DNA from: Streptosporangium carneum
GTDB lineage: Bacteria > Actinomycetota > Actinomycetes > Streptosporangiales > Streptosporangiaceae
Direction: 5' to 3'
Assembly (NCBI RefSeq): GCF_027922005.1
Contig: NZ_BSEV01000028.1
Location: 1-64,000 of the forward strand
DNA length: 64,000 nucleotides
The position numbers and the translations under genes were made by a program. Numbering within the stretch: position 1 is the stretch's first letter; each line of letters opens with the position of its first letter. This document shows positions 50,391 to 59,822 of this stretch, one piece after another. The notes below the pieces were generated by a model. That model worked only from the letters and a program-made list of their open reading frames with translations, did no database searches and was not told where the DNA came from.

Positions 50391-51587
50391 TCATGATTGC
50401 TGCTGTGGGACAGGGGTCCGCAGCCACGCGGAGCCGCCGACGCCGACGGCCACGGCCAGCAGCGCGCAGCCGAGGGGGAACACGTAGGCGTTGGAGGCGC
50501 CGTACATGTCGGTGAGCCGCCCCGCCGCCCACGAACCGAGCGCCACGCCGAAGCCGATCGAGGTGGACAGCCACGCCATGCCCTCGGTGAGCAGGCGGGC
50601 GGGGACCAGCTGCTCGATCAGCGTGTAACTCGTGATGACCGTCGGGGAGATGGCCAGCCCGGCCAGGAACATGAACGGGACCATGACCCTGAGGTCGTCG
50701 ATCAGGGTGAACGGGGACACCCCCAGGGCGAACAGCCCCAGGGCGCGGACGAACCGGCTGCGGAGCGAGGCCTTCCACTTCCGCGCGCCGTACCAGAGCC
50801 CGGAGATCAGGCTCCCGCACGCGATCACGGACAGCAGCAGCCCGGAGGCGACCATGGAGCCGTGCTCCTCGGCGAAGGCCACCGTGATCAGGTCGAACGA
50901 GCCGAAGACCGACCCCATCGCCAGGAAGACGCACGACAGCAGCGCCACGCCGGGAATGGTGATCGGGCTGCCCGAGCGCCCGCCGTTCTCCGTGACCGGG
51001 GGCTCGGTGCCGCGCTGCATGGCGAAGGCGATGGTGCCGATCACGGTGGAGACCATGGCGACGATCAGCCCGGCGTAGGGGCTGACCATGGTGGCCAGGG
51101 CGGTGACCAGCGCGGGCCCGGCGACGAAGATCATCTCGTCGACGATCGACTCGAACGAGAACGCCACGTGCAGCTCTGAGGAGCCGCCCAGGAGGTACGA
51201 CCAGCGGGCCCGTACGAGCGAGCCGAGCGACAGCGCGCTCCCGCCGACCACGACGCCGGTGGCGAACAGGGTCCACGCCGGCGCCTTCAGCCCCCCACAG
51301 AGCATCATGGCCGTCAGCGCGGCACCGTGCGTCAGGACCATGGGGACGGCTACCCTTGCCTGGCCGAAGCGGTCGACCAGGCGGCCCGTGAGGGGGCCCG
51401 CGACGGCGAAGGCGACGTTGACGGTGGCCGCGACCGCGCCCGCCATGGCGTAGGAGTCGGTGAGCGCCTCGATGAGCAGTACGACGCCGATGCCCAGCAT
51501 CGACATCGGCATCCGCCCGAAGAATCCCGCGACGACGAACCCTTTGACGCCGGGCCTGCTGAACAACCTTCGATACGGCCCGACCAC
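50391..51587 (-). CDS. MFS transporter
   Basis: 398 residues, 12 helices, from the GTG at 51587 (AGAGGGG upstream). Segments: GFVVAGFFGRMPMSMLGIGV, GPLTGRLVDRFGQARVAVPM (motif A), VDEMIFVAGPALVTALATMV and GMAWLSTSIGFGVALGSWAA. The VDEMIF feature is typical of a large actinobacterial drug-efflux-like subgroup. Substrate unknown. A small ATTGC-TTG-GCAAT palindrome in the upstream region may be an operator. Confidence 0.85.
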   Translation of the reverse strand: MVGPYRRLFSRPGVKGFVVAGFFGRMPMSMLGIGVVLLIEALTDSYAMAGAVAATVNVAFAVAGPLTGRLVDRFGQARVAVPMVLTHGAALTAMMLCGGLKAPAWTLFATGVVVGGSALSLGSLVRARWSYLLGGSSELHVAFSFESIVDEMIFVAGPALVTALATMVSPYAGLIVAMVSTVIGTIAFAMQRGTEPPVTENGGRSGSPITIPGVALLSCVFLAMGSVFGSFDLITVAFAEEHGSMVASGLLLSVIACGSLISGLWYGARKWKASLRSRFVRALGLFALGVSPFTLIDDLRVMVPFMFLAGLAISPTVITSYTLIEQLVPARLLTEGMAWLSTSIGFGVALGSWAAGRLTDMYGASNAYVFPLGCALLAVAVGVGGSAWLRTPVPQQQS

Positions 51588-51644
51588 AAGTGCCCCTCTC
51601 GCATATCCCAAGCGTCGATCGTACCGACCATTTCGGACCAAACC

Positions 51645-51657
51645 ATTGCTTGGCAAT
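51645..51657. promoter_or_regulatory. Short palindrome upstream of the MFS gene
   Basis: ATTGC-TTG-GCAAT, 58 bp before the MFS start and about 54 bp before the divergent lytic transglycosylase start. Consistent with a repressor site; no regulator gene adjoins it. Confidence 0.35.
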
Positions 51658-51697
51658 CGTTTTTTCCCACAACGGCCCGCATCGTGGGCACTTGGGC

Positions 51698-51703
51698 TAA
51701 CGT
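51698..51703 (+). promoter_or_regulatory. Putative -10 element for the lytic transglycosylase gene
   Basis: TAACGT lies seven bases before the GTG at 51711. This leaderless spacing argues for 51711 rather than the GTG at 51702, which would sit inside the -10. Confidence 0.4.
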
Positions 51704-51710
51704 GAGCGCG

Positions 51711-52961
51711 GTGTCGCATCATCCCAGGTGGGGGGTGTTCGTCGCGCTACTCGCCGTCACCGCGCTGGCGGTCGTCGGCGGCGCGGTGTTCCTCGTCCTT
51801 CGCCCCGCCGCCTCCTCGACGGCCGCTCTCTCCGACTCGGGCCCCCCGGGCTCCGAGCTCGCCGTCCGGGACCTGGCGAGGCTCGCCCCGAGGGCCGACC
51901 TGGCGGGGACGACTCCCTCGCCCGCCGCGCCGACCCCGACGCCCGTGTCCACCGGCGGCCCCGGCGTCACCCTCACCCCGCCCCGGCTGTTCGTGGTCTC
52001 CCAGTCGACGCTGCCCGAGCGGACCAAGGAGGACATCTCCCGGCTCAAGCACGTCCAGAAGGTCGACTCCTTCGACGGGGGAGCGGTCAAGGTGTCCGGC
52101 GCCGGGCTCAACCTCCTCGCGGTCGACCCGGCCCGCTTCAGGACCTGGGCGCCGAAGGCCGTGGCGGGGCACCCGAGGGTGTGGGAGGCGCTGACCAGGG
52201 GCGAGCTCGTCGCCGACAGCTCCGCGGTGCGCCGCCTCGGACTGGTCCTCGGCGCGCAGTACCAGGTCGACGCGGGTCCCAGGCTGCGGGTCGCGGCCTC
52301 CGCCTCGTTCGGCCTGCCCGGCGTCGACGGCCTGGTCGGCGTGGAGACCGGGCGGCGGCTCGGCCTGCTGCCCGGTGTGGCGTTGCTGGTCAACGGCCCG
52401 GAGAAGGCGGTTCCCGCGCTGAGCGCGGGAGTGCGCGGGCTGCTCGGCTCCGGTGCGCAGGTGATCGTCGTCGGCGGTCGTGCCGGGTCCGCCGCCAAGG
52501 GGCCCACGACCGCGACCGGCACGAAGACGGGCACAGGCGTCGGGACCACGACGGGCTCGACGGGGCGGGCGACGGTCGGACGGCCGGGCAGCTACCTGGA
52601 GCTCTACCGAAAGTCGGCGGCCGTGTGCCCGGGACTCTCCTGGACGGTGCTGGCCGCGATCGGCCAGGTGGAGAGCTCGCACGGGCGCAACAACGGCCCG
52701 TCGTCCGCCGGAGCCCTGGGCCCGATGCAGTTCATGCCCGCGACCTGGAAGGCCTACGGCGTCGACGGCGACGGCGACGGCGTCTCCAACATCTGGAGCC
52801 CCTACGACGCGGTTCCCTCGGCGGCCAACTACCTGTGCGCGAACGGCGCCGCGCAGGGCGGCAAGAAGCTGGAGAAGGCGGTGTGGTTCTACAACCACTC
52901 CTGGGCGTACGTCAGCAAGGTCCTGTCCGTCGCCCAGGGCTACGCCCGCGCCTACCCGTGA
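51711..52961 (+). CDS. Secreted/anchored lytic transglycosylase (SLT family)
   Basis: 416 residues. N-terminal signal anchor (VFVALLAVTALAVVGGAVFL). A Pro/Thr-rich stretch follows, then an unrecognised domain at about 90-265 and a Thr/Gly linker (TATGTKTGTGVGTTTGSTGR). The C-terminal SLT domain (about 295-416) has catalytic Glu in IGQVESSHGRNNGPSSAGAL, then GPMQFMPATWKAYGVDGDGD and SPYDAVPSAANYLC. It would cleave peptidoglycan glycan strands by intramolecular transglycosylation. Convergent with hemH. Confidence 0.88.
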   Translation: MSHHPRWGVFVALLAVTALAVVGGAVFLVLRPAASSTAALSDSGPPGSELAVRDLARLAPRADLAGTTPSPAAPTPTPVSTGGPGVTLTPPRLFVVSQSTLPERTKEDISRLKHVQKVDSFDGGAVKVSGAGLNLLAVDPARFRTWAPKAVAGHPRVWEALTRGELVADSSAVRRLGLVLGAQYQVDAGPRLRVAASASFGLPGVDGLVGVETGRRLGLLPGVALLVNGPEKAVPALSAGVRGLLGSGAQVIVVGGRAGSAAKGPTTATGTKTGTGVGTTTGSTGRATVGRPGSYLELYRKSAAVCPGLSWTVLAAIGQVESSHGRNNGPSSAGALGPMQFMPATWKAYGVDGDGDGVSNIWSPYDAVPSAANYLCANGAAQGGKKLEKAVWFYNHSWAYVSKVLSVAQGYARAYP

Positions 52962-53006
52962 CGACGGCGCGGCCCCTGCCGCGCCGGACGCCCGAGGGCC
53001 CGCGCC

Positions 53007-53978
53007 CTACCCGTGACGGCGGGGCGGGGCGGGGCAGCAGGAGGCCGCGCACGGGACGGGCTCGGGTTCGGCGAGCAACTCGCCGACCATCGCCACGAAC
53101 CGCGGGTGCGTGCCCGCCGTCGCCGCCCTGGCCAGCGGGAGGCCGATCTCCTTGGCCAGGTCCGCGGCCTCGACGTCGAGGTCGTAGACGACCTCCATGT
53201 GGTCGGAGACGAAGCCGATCGGCACCAGGACCACCGCGGGGGCGTCGATCTCCCGCAGGTGATCGCAGACGTCCGGCTCGAGCCACGGGACGTGCGGGGG
53301 GCCGCTGCGGCTCTGCCAGACCAGGTCCCACCCCCGTTCGCCGCCCAGTCCCGCGGCGACCGCCGCCGCCGTCCGCCGCAGCTGCGCCTCGTACGCCCCG
53401 CCGGCCGGTCCCGCCGTGTTCGCCATCGAGACCGGGATGCTGTGCGCGGTGAAGACCAGGCGCGCGGCGTCCCTGTGTGCGGCGGGCAGGCTCTCGAGGG
53501 CCTCGCGCGTGTGGTCGACCATCGCCGCGACGAAGCCGGGATGGTCGAAGTAGTGTCTGAGCTTGACGACCTCGGGAGCGCCCTCGACCGCCGCCCTGGC
53601 CAGTGCGATGTCGTCGATGTACTGCCTGCAGGACGAGTAGGAGCTGTAGGCGGAGGTCACGAAGGCGGCCGCCCTGCGCACGCCGTCGGCGGCCATCTGG
53701 CGGAGGGTGTCCTCCAGGTAGGGGTGCCAGTTGCGGTTTCCCCAGTAGACCGGCACGTCGACGGTCGGCTCGACGGCGGCGATCAGGTCACGGCACTGCC
53801 GGTTGATCGGGCTGTGCCCGCCGAAGCGCTGGTAGTGCGCCTCGACCTCGAGCAGTCGTTCGCGCGGGATGCCCCTGCCCCGCACGACGTTCTCCAGAAA
53901 CGGCATGACGTCGTCCGGCTTCTCCGGTCCTCCGAACGAGACGACGAGCAGCGCGTCGTAAGTCCCCATGGCACTCAT
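53007..53978 (-). CDS. hemH: Ferrochelatase (coproporphyrin III type, CpfC/HemH)
   Basis: 323 residues. Inserts Fe2+ into the porphyrin in haem synthesis; actinobacteria use the coproporphyrin pathway. Conserved: [65 protein letters not shown] (metal-site His) and [18 protein letters not shown]. The C-terminus has CAASCCP, which with an upstream Cys can hold the [2Fe-2S] cluster seen in actinobacterial enzymes. Start taken as the ATG at 53978 ([11 protein letters not shown]); 53969 is possible. Confidence 0.92.
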   Translation of the reverse strand: MSAMGTYDALLVVSFGGPEKPDDVMPFLENVVRGRGIPRERLLEVEAHYQRFGGHSPINRQCRDLIAAVEPTVDVPVYWGNRNWHPYLEDTLRQMAADGVRRAAAFVTSAYSSYSSCRQYIDDIALARAAVEGAPEVVKLRHYFDHPGFVAAMVDHTREALESLPAAHRDAARLVFTAHSIPVSMANTAGPAGGAYEAQLRRTAAAVAAGLGGERGWDLVWQSRSGPPHVPWLEPDVCDHLREIDAPAVVLVPIGFVSDHMEVVYDLDVEAADLAKEIGLPLARAATAGTHPRFVAMVGELLAEPEPVPCAASCCPAPPRRHG

Positions 53979-54101
53979 CAAACCGCATGCGCGGGCGTTC
54001 TTCCGCACGGCCGCCCTGACCAGCGGTGAAAGAGATCCTCACTCTGACTGGTCCGGACAGAGGTCTTCACTCGGACACGTGATCAGACAACGAGTGCGGG
54101 G

Positions 54102-54107
54102 TAGGTT
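54102..54107 (+). promoter_or_regulatory. Putative -10 element for the S9 peptidase gene
   Basis: TAGGTT, seven bases before the GTG at 54115; a GTGATC -35-like box lies 17 bp upstream at 54079-54084. No SD, so leaderless initiation is likely. Confidence 0.45.
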
Positions 54108-54114
54108 TCGAGAC

Positions 54115-56091
54115 GTGACCCCATTTAGCGACATCCGCGACTATGTCGGCGTACCGCGGGTGACATCCCTGCGGCTCTCCCCTGATGGAACCCGCCTGGT
54201 GAGCGTGGTTCAGGCTCTCAACCCCGACGGAAAATCCTATGGAACCTCCCTGTGGGAGATCCCTCTCGACGGACGCGGGCCGTATCGGCTGACCAGGTCC
54301 GTGAAGGGCGAGGCCGGGGCGGAGTTCACCGCGGACGGCGACCTGCTCTTCGGTTCCCGCCGTCCCGACCCGACGGTCAAGGACGCGGACGCGGACGTCC
54401 CCGCGCTCTGGCTGCTGCCCGCGGCGGGCGGCGAGGCCAGGCAGATCGCCTCCAGGCCCGGCGGCGTCGCCGGGTTCGCCGCCGGAGGGCCCACCGTGGC
54501 CTTCGGTTCCGACGTGCTGCCCGGTGACGAGGCCACCGAGGCCGAACGGCGCAAGGCTCGCAAGGACAACGGGGTCAGCGCGATCCTGCACGAGGACTCC
54601 CTGGTGCGTCACTGGGACCACGACCTCGGCCCCGGCGAGGTCAGGCTGTTCGCCGGGACTCTCGGGGACGACCGGCTGACCGGGATCAGGGACCTCACCC
54701 CGCAACCGGGCAAGGGACTGGCCTTCTCCTCGTGGGACGTCACGCCGGACGGCGCGACCGTCGTGACGGGCTGGACGGTCCACCTGCCGGGCGGCGAGTT
54801 CGGCTCACGGCTCGTGGCGATCGAGACGGCGGACGGCGGGACCCAGCGGATCCTGGCAGAGCAGGACGGGTACGACTTCGAGGGACCGGTCGTCTCCCCC
54901 GACGGGAGGCTGGTCGCGTGCGTCCGCACCAATCACACCGCTCCCGACCGGATCCCCACGAGCACCCTGTGGATCGTCGACCTGGCCACCGGCGAGGGAC
55001 ACGCCGCAGGAGGAGAGATCTGGCCGGTCGACTACGTCTGGGCACCCGACTCCCGGTCGCTGTACGTGGCCGCCGACCACCTGGGGCGCCGCCCGGTCTT
55101 CCGCGTTCCCGCGGACGGCTCCGAGGCCGCGCGGCTCACCCGGGACGACGGCGCCTACCTGTCGCTCCAGGCCGCCCCCGACGGCTCCGTCTACGCGCTG
55201 CGCGGAGCCGTCGACCACCCTCCCGCGCCGGTCCGCGTCACCGTCGACGGCGTGGTCGAGGAGCTGGCCTCCCCGACCCCGGACCTGGAGCTCCCCGGAA
55301 CCCTCACCGAGGTCACCGCGACCGCAGACGACGGCGGGCAGGTCAGGGCCTGGCTGGTGCTGCCCGAGGGGGCCTGCGCGCAGAGTCCCGCGCCGCTCCT
55401 GCTCTGGGTGCACGGCGGCCCGCTGGCGAGCTGGAACGACTGGTCGTGGCGGTGGAACCCATGGATCATGGCCCAGAACGGCTACGCCGTGCTGCTGCCC
55501 GACCCGTGCCTGTCCACCGGCTACGGTCCCGAGACGATCCGGCGGGGCTGGCGGAACTGGGGGCCGCGCACCCACGCCGACCTGATGGCGGTCACCGACG
55601 CCGCGCTCGAGCTGCCCGAGCTCGACCCCTCGAGGACCGCGGCCATGGGCGGCTCGTTCGGCGGCTACATGGCCAACTGGATCGCCGGGCACACCGACCG
55701 CTTCAGGGCGATCGTCACCCACGCCTCGCTCTGGCACCTCGACCAGTTCGCGGGCACGACCGACGCGGCCATGTACTGGCAGCGGGAGTTCGGCCCGCTG
55801 GGCGGCGAGGCGTACCGCGCGCTCTCGCCGCACCTGTCGCTGGACCGCTTCTCCACGCCCATGCTGGTCGTCCACGGGGACAAGGACTACCGGGTGCCGA
55901 TCGGCGAGGCCCTGCGCCTGTGGTGGGACCTGCGGCGCTCGGACGTGGAGTCGAAGTTCCTCTACTTCCCCGACGAGAACCACTGGATCCTCAAACCGGG
56001 CAACGTCGTCGCCTGGTACGAGACGGTGCTCGCCTTCCTCGCCCAGCACGTCCTCGGCAGGGAGTGGAAGCGGCCGGAGTCGCTGTCGTGA
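54115..56091 (+). CDS. S9-family prolyl oligopeptidase / acylaminoacyl-peptidase
   Basis: 658 residues. The N-terminal two thirds form a beta-propeller (LRLSPDGTRLVSVVQALNPD, GPVVSPDGRLVACVRTN, YVWAPDSRSLYVAADHLG). The C-terminal alpha/beta hydrolase (about 410-658) has LLLWVHGGPLASWNDWSWRW, nucleophile Ser in MGGSFGGYMANW, Asp in VVHGDKDYRVP and His in PDENHWI. No signal peptide, so an intracellular oligopeptidase. Start at the GTG that begins MTPFSDIRDYVGVPRV. Confidence 0.9.
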   Translation: MTPFSDIRDYVGVPRVTSLRLSPDGTRLVSVVQALNPDGKSYGTSLWEIPLDGRGPYRLTRSVKGEAGAEFTADGDLLFGSRRPDPTVKDADADVPALWLLPAAGGEARQIASRPGGVAGFAAGGPTVAFGSDVLPGDEATEAERRKARKDNGVSAILHEDSLVRHWDHDLGPGEVRLFAGTLGDDRLTGIRDLTPQPGKGLAFSSWDVTPDGATVVTGWTVHLPGGEFGSRLVAIETADGGTQRILAEQDGYDFEGPVVSPDGRLVACVRTNHTAPDRIPTSTLWIVDLATGEGHAAGGEIWPVDYVWAPDSRSLYVAADHLGRRPVFRVPADGSEAARLTRDDGAYLSLQAAPDGSVYALRGAVDHPPAPVRVTVDGVVEELASPTPDLELPGTLTEVTATADDGGQVRAWLVLPEGACAQSPAPLLLWVHGGPLASWNDWSWRWNPWIMAQNGYAVLLPDPCLSTGYGPETIRRGWRNWGPRTHADLMAVTDAALELPELDPSRTAAMGGSFGGYMANWIAGHTDRFRAIVTHASLWHLDQFAGTTDAAMYWQREFGPLGGEAYRALSPHLSLDRFSTPMLVVHGDKDYRVPIGEALRLWWDLRRSDVESKFLYFPDENHWILKPGNVVAWYETVLAFLAQHVLGREWKRPESLS

Positions 56092-56185
56092 TCCGGAACG
56101 GCCCGCCCGGCGGTGAGCCGCGGGGACCGGGGAACAGCGCGGTCCCCGCGCGGGCCCTCGCACGCCGGACAGGAGGCGGGCGGTC

Positions 56186-56980
56186 GTGGAGAGCCCCGTG
56201 ACCTTCGTACGGCTGGCGGAGGAGATCTCCCGGGAGGCGGGGGAGATGCTCCTGGCGAAACGGCCGGCCCGGCCCGAGGTGCTGGCGACGAAGTCCAGTC
56301 CGACGGACGTGGTGACCGCGCTCGACCGGGCCTCGGAGGAGCTGATCCGCGCCAGGATCAGGGCGGTCAGGCCGGACGACGCGATCCTCGGCGAGGAGGG
56401 CGGCTCCACCGGCGGAGGCAGGGTCCGCTGGATCGTCGACCCGATCGACGGGACCGTCAACTTCCTGTACGGCCTGCCCGAGTGGGCCGTCAGCATCGCG
56501 GTCGAGGTCGACGGCGAAGTCGTCGCCGGCGCGGTCAACGTCGTGCCCAGGGGCGAGGTCTTCACCGCGGCCAGGGGCGAGGGCGCCTGGCTGGCGGGGC
56601 AGCGGCTGCGCTGCAACACCGGCGTGCCGCTCGAGCGCGCCCTGATCGCCACCGGGTTCGGCTACGGGACAGGCAGGCGCGAGGTCCAGGCTGAGGTGCT
56701 CGCCCATGTGCTGCCGCGCGTGCGCGACATCCGCAGGGGGGGCTCCGCCGCCTCCGACCTGTGCTCACTGGCCGCGGGGCGGGTCGACGGCTACTACGAG
56801 CGCGGCCCGCAGTACTGGGACTACGCGGCGGGCGGTCTCGTCGCCACGGAGGCGGGGGCCAGGATCGGCGGCCTGAACGGCAGGCCGTACAGCCCTGACC
56901 TCACGATCTGCGCGGCGCCGGGGTTGTTCGAGGAACTGCACGATCTGCTGGCGCCGCTGAACCCGGAACGCGACGCCTGA
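56186..56980 (+). CDS. Inositol monophosphatase family protein
   Basis: 264 residues. Metal-binding motifs of the Mg2+-dependent phosphatase family are intact: GEEGG, WIVDPIDGTVNFLYGLPEWA, and WDYAAGGLVATEAGA with the third ligand Asp. GTG start at 56186 with GGAGGCGGGCGG upstream. Could act on myo-inositol-1-phosphate (phosphatidylinositol and mycothiol precursor) or a related sugar phosphate. Terminated by the hairpin at 57064. Confidence 0.9.
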   Translation: MESPVTFVRLAEEISREAGEMLLAKRPARPEVLATKSSPTDVVTALDRASEELIRARIRAVRPDDAILGEEGGSTGGGRVRWIVDPIDGTVNFLYGLPEWAVSIAVEVDGEVVAGAVNVVPRGEVFTAARGEGAWLAGQRLRCNTGVPLERALIATGFGYGTGRREVQAEVLAHVLPRVRDIRRGGSAASDLCSLAAGRVDGYYERGPQYWDYAAGGLVATEAGARIGGLNGRPYSPDLTICAAPGLFEELHDLLAPLNPERDA

Positions 56981-57063
56981 GGCGGCGTCCGCCGCGGGAA
57001 CCCGGCGCCGGCGCGCCGCTGTGCGACGCGCCGGGCACGCGACGGCGCGTCGCCCGAGACGAG

Positions 57064-57094
57064 GAAGCCCCCCGGTGTCTGGCCGGGGGGCTTC
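57064..57094. terminator. Bidirectional hairpin terminator
   Basis: A perfect 12-bp stem, GAAGCCCCCCGG at 57064-57075 with CCGGGGGGCTTC at 57083-57094, loop TGTCTGG, between the convergent inositol phosphatase and small-protein genes. Confidence 0.75.
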
Positions 57095-57099
57095 CGCGC

Positions 57100-57264
57100 T
57101 CAGCGCTGGATGGGGACGCCGTTGTCTGTGGCCAGACGGTGGAGATCCTCGATCTCGGCGGTGAAGGTGTCGGCGAGGTAGTGGTCGCCTGAGGACCTGG
57201 CGGCCTGCAGATTTTTGTGGGCCTGGTCGAGGCGGTGTTCGATCGTGGTGGTGAACTCGCCCAT
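57100..57264 (-). CDS. Small conserved protein (54 aa)
   Basis: Starts MGEFTTTIEHRLDQAHKNLQ and ends ATDNGVPIQR. It is amphipathic-helical throughout, with a central SSGDHYLADTFTAEIEDLHR. Similar short proteins of the form MGEFxxxIExRLDEAH...GDHYLxxxxxAEIxDLxRLAxDHG are widespread in streptomycetes and relatives, function unknown. GAAGGTGAG RBS before the ATG. The terminator lies directly after the stop. Its short length makes it easy to overlook. Confidence 0.75.
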   Translation of the reverse strand: MGEFTTTIEHRLDQAHKNLQAARSSGDHYLADTFTAEIEDLHRLATDNGVPIQR

Positions 57265-57496
57265 CTCACCTTCTTTCTCACGGGGGTTTTCTCACGGGGG
57301 CTGAAGGTCGGGCTGGTGGGGACTGGCTTCGAGCTCTACCCACGGCCACGGGGCGGCTAAACCTGTATGTGTCTTACGTCACGCATTGTGCCTATGGTTG
57401 CACTGGCCTTACCGCCGTCTTACGAGGGGTATGGCGACAATGAATGGCCGTTTCCACGGCTGTTCTCCGATCTTTTCACGGGAGGTGCCAGAGGCC

Positions 57497-58150
57497 GTGC
57501 GGGTGCTTGTGGTTGAGGACGAGCGGGTGCTCGCTGACGCGATCGCGACGGGACTCCGACGTGAGGCCATGGCCGTCGACGTCGCCTACGACGGCGCGGG
57601 CGCGCTGGAGCGGACCGGATACATCGACTACGACGTGATCGTCCTGGACCGGGACCTGCCCAAGGTCCACGGGGACGAGGTCTGCCGCCGCCTGGTGGCC
57701 GACCGGACCGCGTCCAGGATCCTGATGCTCACCGCGTCCGGCGACGTCGACGACAAGGTGGAGGGGCTGGGGCTCGGCGCCGACGACTACCTGGCCAAGC
57801 CCTTCGTGTTCATCGAGCTCGTCGCGCGGGTGCGGGCGCTCGGCCGCCGTTCGGCTCCCGCGCTGCCCCCCGTGCTGGAACGCGCCGGGGTCCGTCTGGA
57901 CCCGGGCAAGCGGCTGGTCACCAGGGACGGCGAGGAGATCGCGCTCACGAAGAAGGAGTTCGCGGTCCTGGAGGAGCTGATGCGCGCCGAGGGCGCGGTC
58001 GTCAGCCAGGAGGACCTGCTGGACAAGGCGTGGGACGAGAACATCGATCCCTTCACCAACGTGGTGCGCGTGACCATGATGACCCTGAGGAAGAAACTGG
58101 GCGAGCCTCAGGTGATCGAGACGGTGCCCGGGGTCGGATACAAACTGTGA
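57497..58150 (+). CDS. OmpR/PhoB-family response regulator
   Basis: 217 residues. Receiver domain with acidic pair in VVEDE, phosphoacceptor Asp51 (VIVLDRDLP), Thr79 and Lys101 (YLAKPF). Winged-helix DNA-binding domain at about 125-217 (LTKKEFAVLEELMRAEGAVV, VVRVTMMTLRKKLG, ETVPGVGYKL). The GTG at 57497 gives MRVLVVEDERVL; an ATG at 57431 is open but would add a non-conserved N-terminus. Overlaps the kinase start by four bases. Upstream 230 bp hold the promoter region. Confidence 0.92.
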   Translation: MRVLVVEDERVLADAIATGLRREAMAVDVAYDGAGALERTGYIDYDVIVLDRDLPKVHGDEVCRRLVADRTASRILMLTASGDVDDKVEGLGLGADDYLAKPFVFIELVARVRALGRRSAPALPPVLERAGVRLDPGKRLVTRDGEEIALTKKEFAVLEELMRAEGAVVSQEDLLDKAWDENIDPFTNVVRVTMMTLRKKLGEPQVIETVPGVGYKL

Positions 58151-59532
58151 GCGTTCCAGGAGGCGGCGAGGACCGGTGGGCGGGCGTTCCCGCCGAGGAG
58201 CAGGGACAGTCGGTGCCGACCCACCCGATGATCAGCCCGCACTCCGAGCGGGGCGCCGGCAGGGGCGGGCGGCAGGCCGCGGTCTTCCCCGTGAACGTCC
58301 AGGCGCCTCCGCCGACGGGGCCGCCGGTGTGGGACGGGCCGCCTCCGCCCGGCGCGACGCAGGTCTCGCGCACCCCCATCGAACGACTGCAGGCGGTCGT
58401 CGACCGGATCAGCATCCGCTGGCGGCTGACCATCACCTACGGCGTGCTGTTCTTCATGGCCGGCGCCCTGCTGCTGTTCGTGATCTATCTGATAGTCGGC
58501 TCCGTGATGGACTCGGTATGGCCGGAGATCCCGTTCAACCTGGATTCGTGGCCCGCCGCCGTGGTGGCCAAGGCGGAGCAGGACTGGAAGTGGTACCAGC
58601 ACGCCGCCGTCTACGAGGTGGGCAAGGAACTGCTCTCCCGGTCGCTGCTGGCCCTGCTGGGGGTCGGCGTCCTGGCGATCATCATCGGTTACCTGGTCGC
58701 CGACCGCGCGCTCAAGCCGATCCAGCAGATGACCGCGACCGCGCGCAAGCTCTCCGACAGCACACTGGCCCACGAGCGCATCGACCTCAAGGGGCCGGAC
58801 GACGAGCTCAAGGAGCTGGCCGACACCTTCGACGCCATGCTGACCAGGCTGAACGTGGCGTTCGACACGCAGCGAAGGTTCGTGGGCAACGCCTCGCACG
58901 AGCTGCGCACCCCCCTGACGATCAACCGGACGGTCCTGGAGATCGCACTGGGCGATCCTGAGGCGTCGGAGGACCTCAAGGCGCTGGGCCGCACGCTCCT
59001 GGAGGTCAACGCCCGCAACGAGCAGCTCATCGAGGGCCTGCTGCTGCTGGCGCGCAGCGAGCGCGAGCTGACCGTGCGCAAGCCGGTGGACGTGAAGGAC
59101 GTGGCGGAGACCGCCGTCGAGCAGCTCGCCCCGCGCGCGGAGGAGGCGGGGGTCACCGTGACCGCCGAGCTTCAGAGCGCGCACACCGTGGGCGACCCGG
59201 TGCTCCTGGAGCGCTGCGTGTCCAACCTGGTGGAGAACGCCATCAAGCACAACCTCCCCGACGCGGGACGTCTGTGGGTGCGGACGGGAATGGTGGAGGG
59301 GGCGCTGATTGTTCAGGTGGCCAACACGGGGCCGCACGTGCCCGCGTACGAGGTGAACGGTCTGTTCGAACCCTTCCGGCGCCTCAACGCCGAACGGGTC
59401 GACTCGTCCAAGGGGGCGGGGCTCGGGCTGTCCATCGTCCGCGCGGTCGTACGGGCTCACGGGGGCAACGTGACCGCCGTCCCCAGGGACGGAGGAGGCC
59501 TTGTGGTGACGGTGAGACTTCAGCCGCGCTGA
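58147..59532 (+). CDS. Sensor histidine kinase
   Basis: 461 residues. A disordered Pro/Gly-rich N-terminus of about 85 residues precedes TM1 (about 95-117, ITYGVLFFMAGALLLFVIYL). An extracellular loop of about 45 residues (WPEIPFNLDSWPAAVVAKAE) and TM2 (about 166-186) follow, then HAMP, His251 in NASHELRTPLTINR, N box NLVENAIKHNLP and G box GAGLGLSIVRAVV. GTG start overlaps the regulator stop (GTGA). The short extracytoplasmic loop suggests sensing of envelope state rather than a large ligand. Confidence 0.92.
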   Translation: MSVPGGGEDRWAGVPAEEQGQSVPTHPMISPHSERGAGRGGRQAAVFPVNVQAPPPTGPPVWDGPPPPGATQVSRTPIERLQAVVDRISIRWRLTITYGVLFFMAGALLLFVIYLIVGSVMDSVWPEIPFNLDSWPAAVVAKAEQDWKWYQHAAVYEVGKELLSRSLLALLGVGVLAIIIGYLVADRALKPIQQMTATARKLSDSTLAHERIDLKGPDDELKELADTFDAMLTRLNVAFDTQRRFVGNASHELRTPLTINRTVLEIALGDPEASEDLKALGRTLLEVNARNEQLIEGLLLLARSERELTVRKPVDVKDVAETAVEQLAPRAEEAGVTVTAELQSAHTVGDPVLLERCVSNLVENAIKHNLPDAGRLWVRTGMVEGALIVQVANTGPHVPAYEVNGLFEPFRRLNAERVDSSKGAGLGLSIVRAVVRAHGGNVTAVPRDGGGLVVTVRLQPR

Positions 59533-59822
59533 TCCGGCGGGGGGCGTCTCGTTCACGCCGTACATGTGGTTGGATGTGCCGTCGAACACGGTGGTGCATG
59601 CCGCCAATGTTGTGGTTTACGCCATATTTGGCTAACCGCGCCCATTGGCAGTGGGTCCCTCACGTGTGGGGAGGTTCAGCGACCATTCCGACGGGGTACC
59701 GATGCAGGAATCTATCTGGCGGATCGGGCACAAGTTGAGCCTCTCGGACGTTACACACGCGCGAACGAGCGCAGACAGATTGACAAGCGCAAACAGATAG
59801 ATGAGGGGGATGGAGCAGACCG
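59533..59822 (+). promoter_or_regulatory. Upstream region of the DUF4193 gene
   Basis: A 290-bp non-coding stretch. TTGACA at 59780-59785 is a possible -35 but no good -10 follows at the right distance before the start; GGAG at about 59811 serves as RBS for 59823. Nothing else stands out. Confidence 0.35.
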
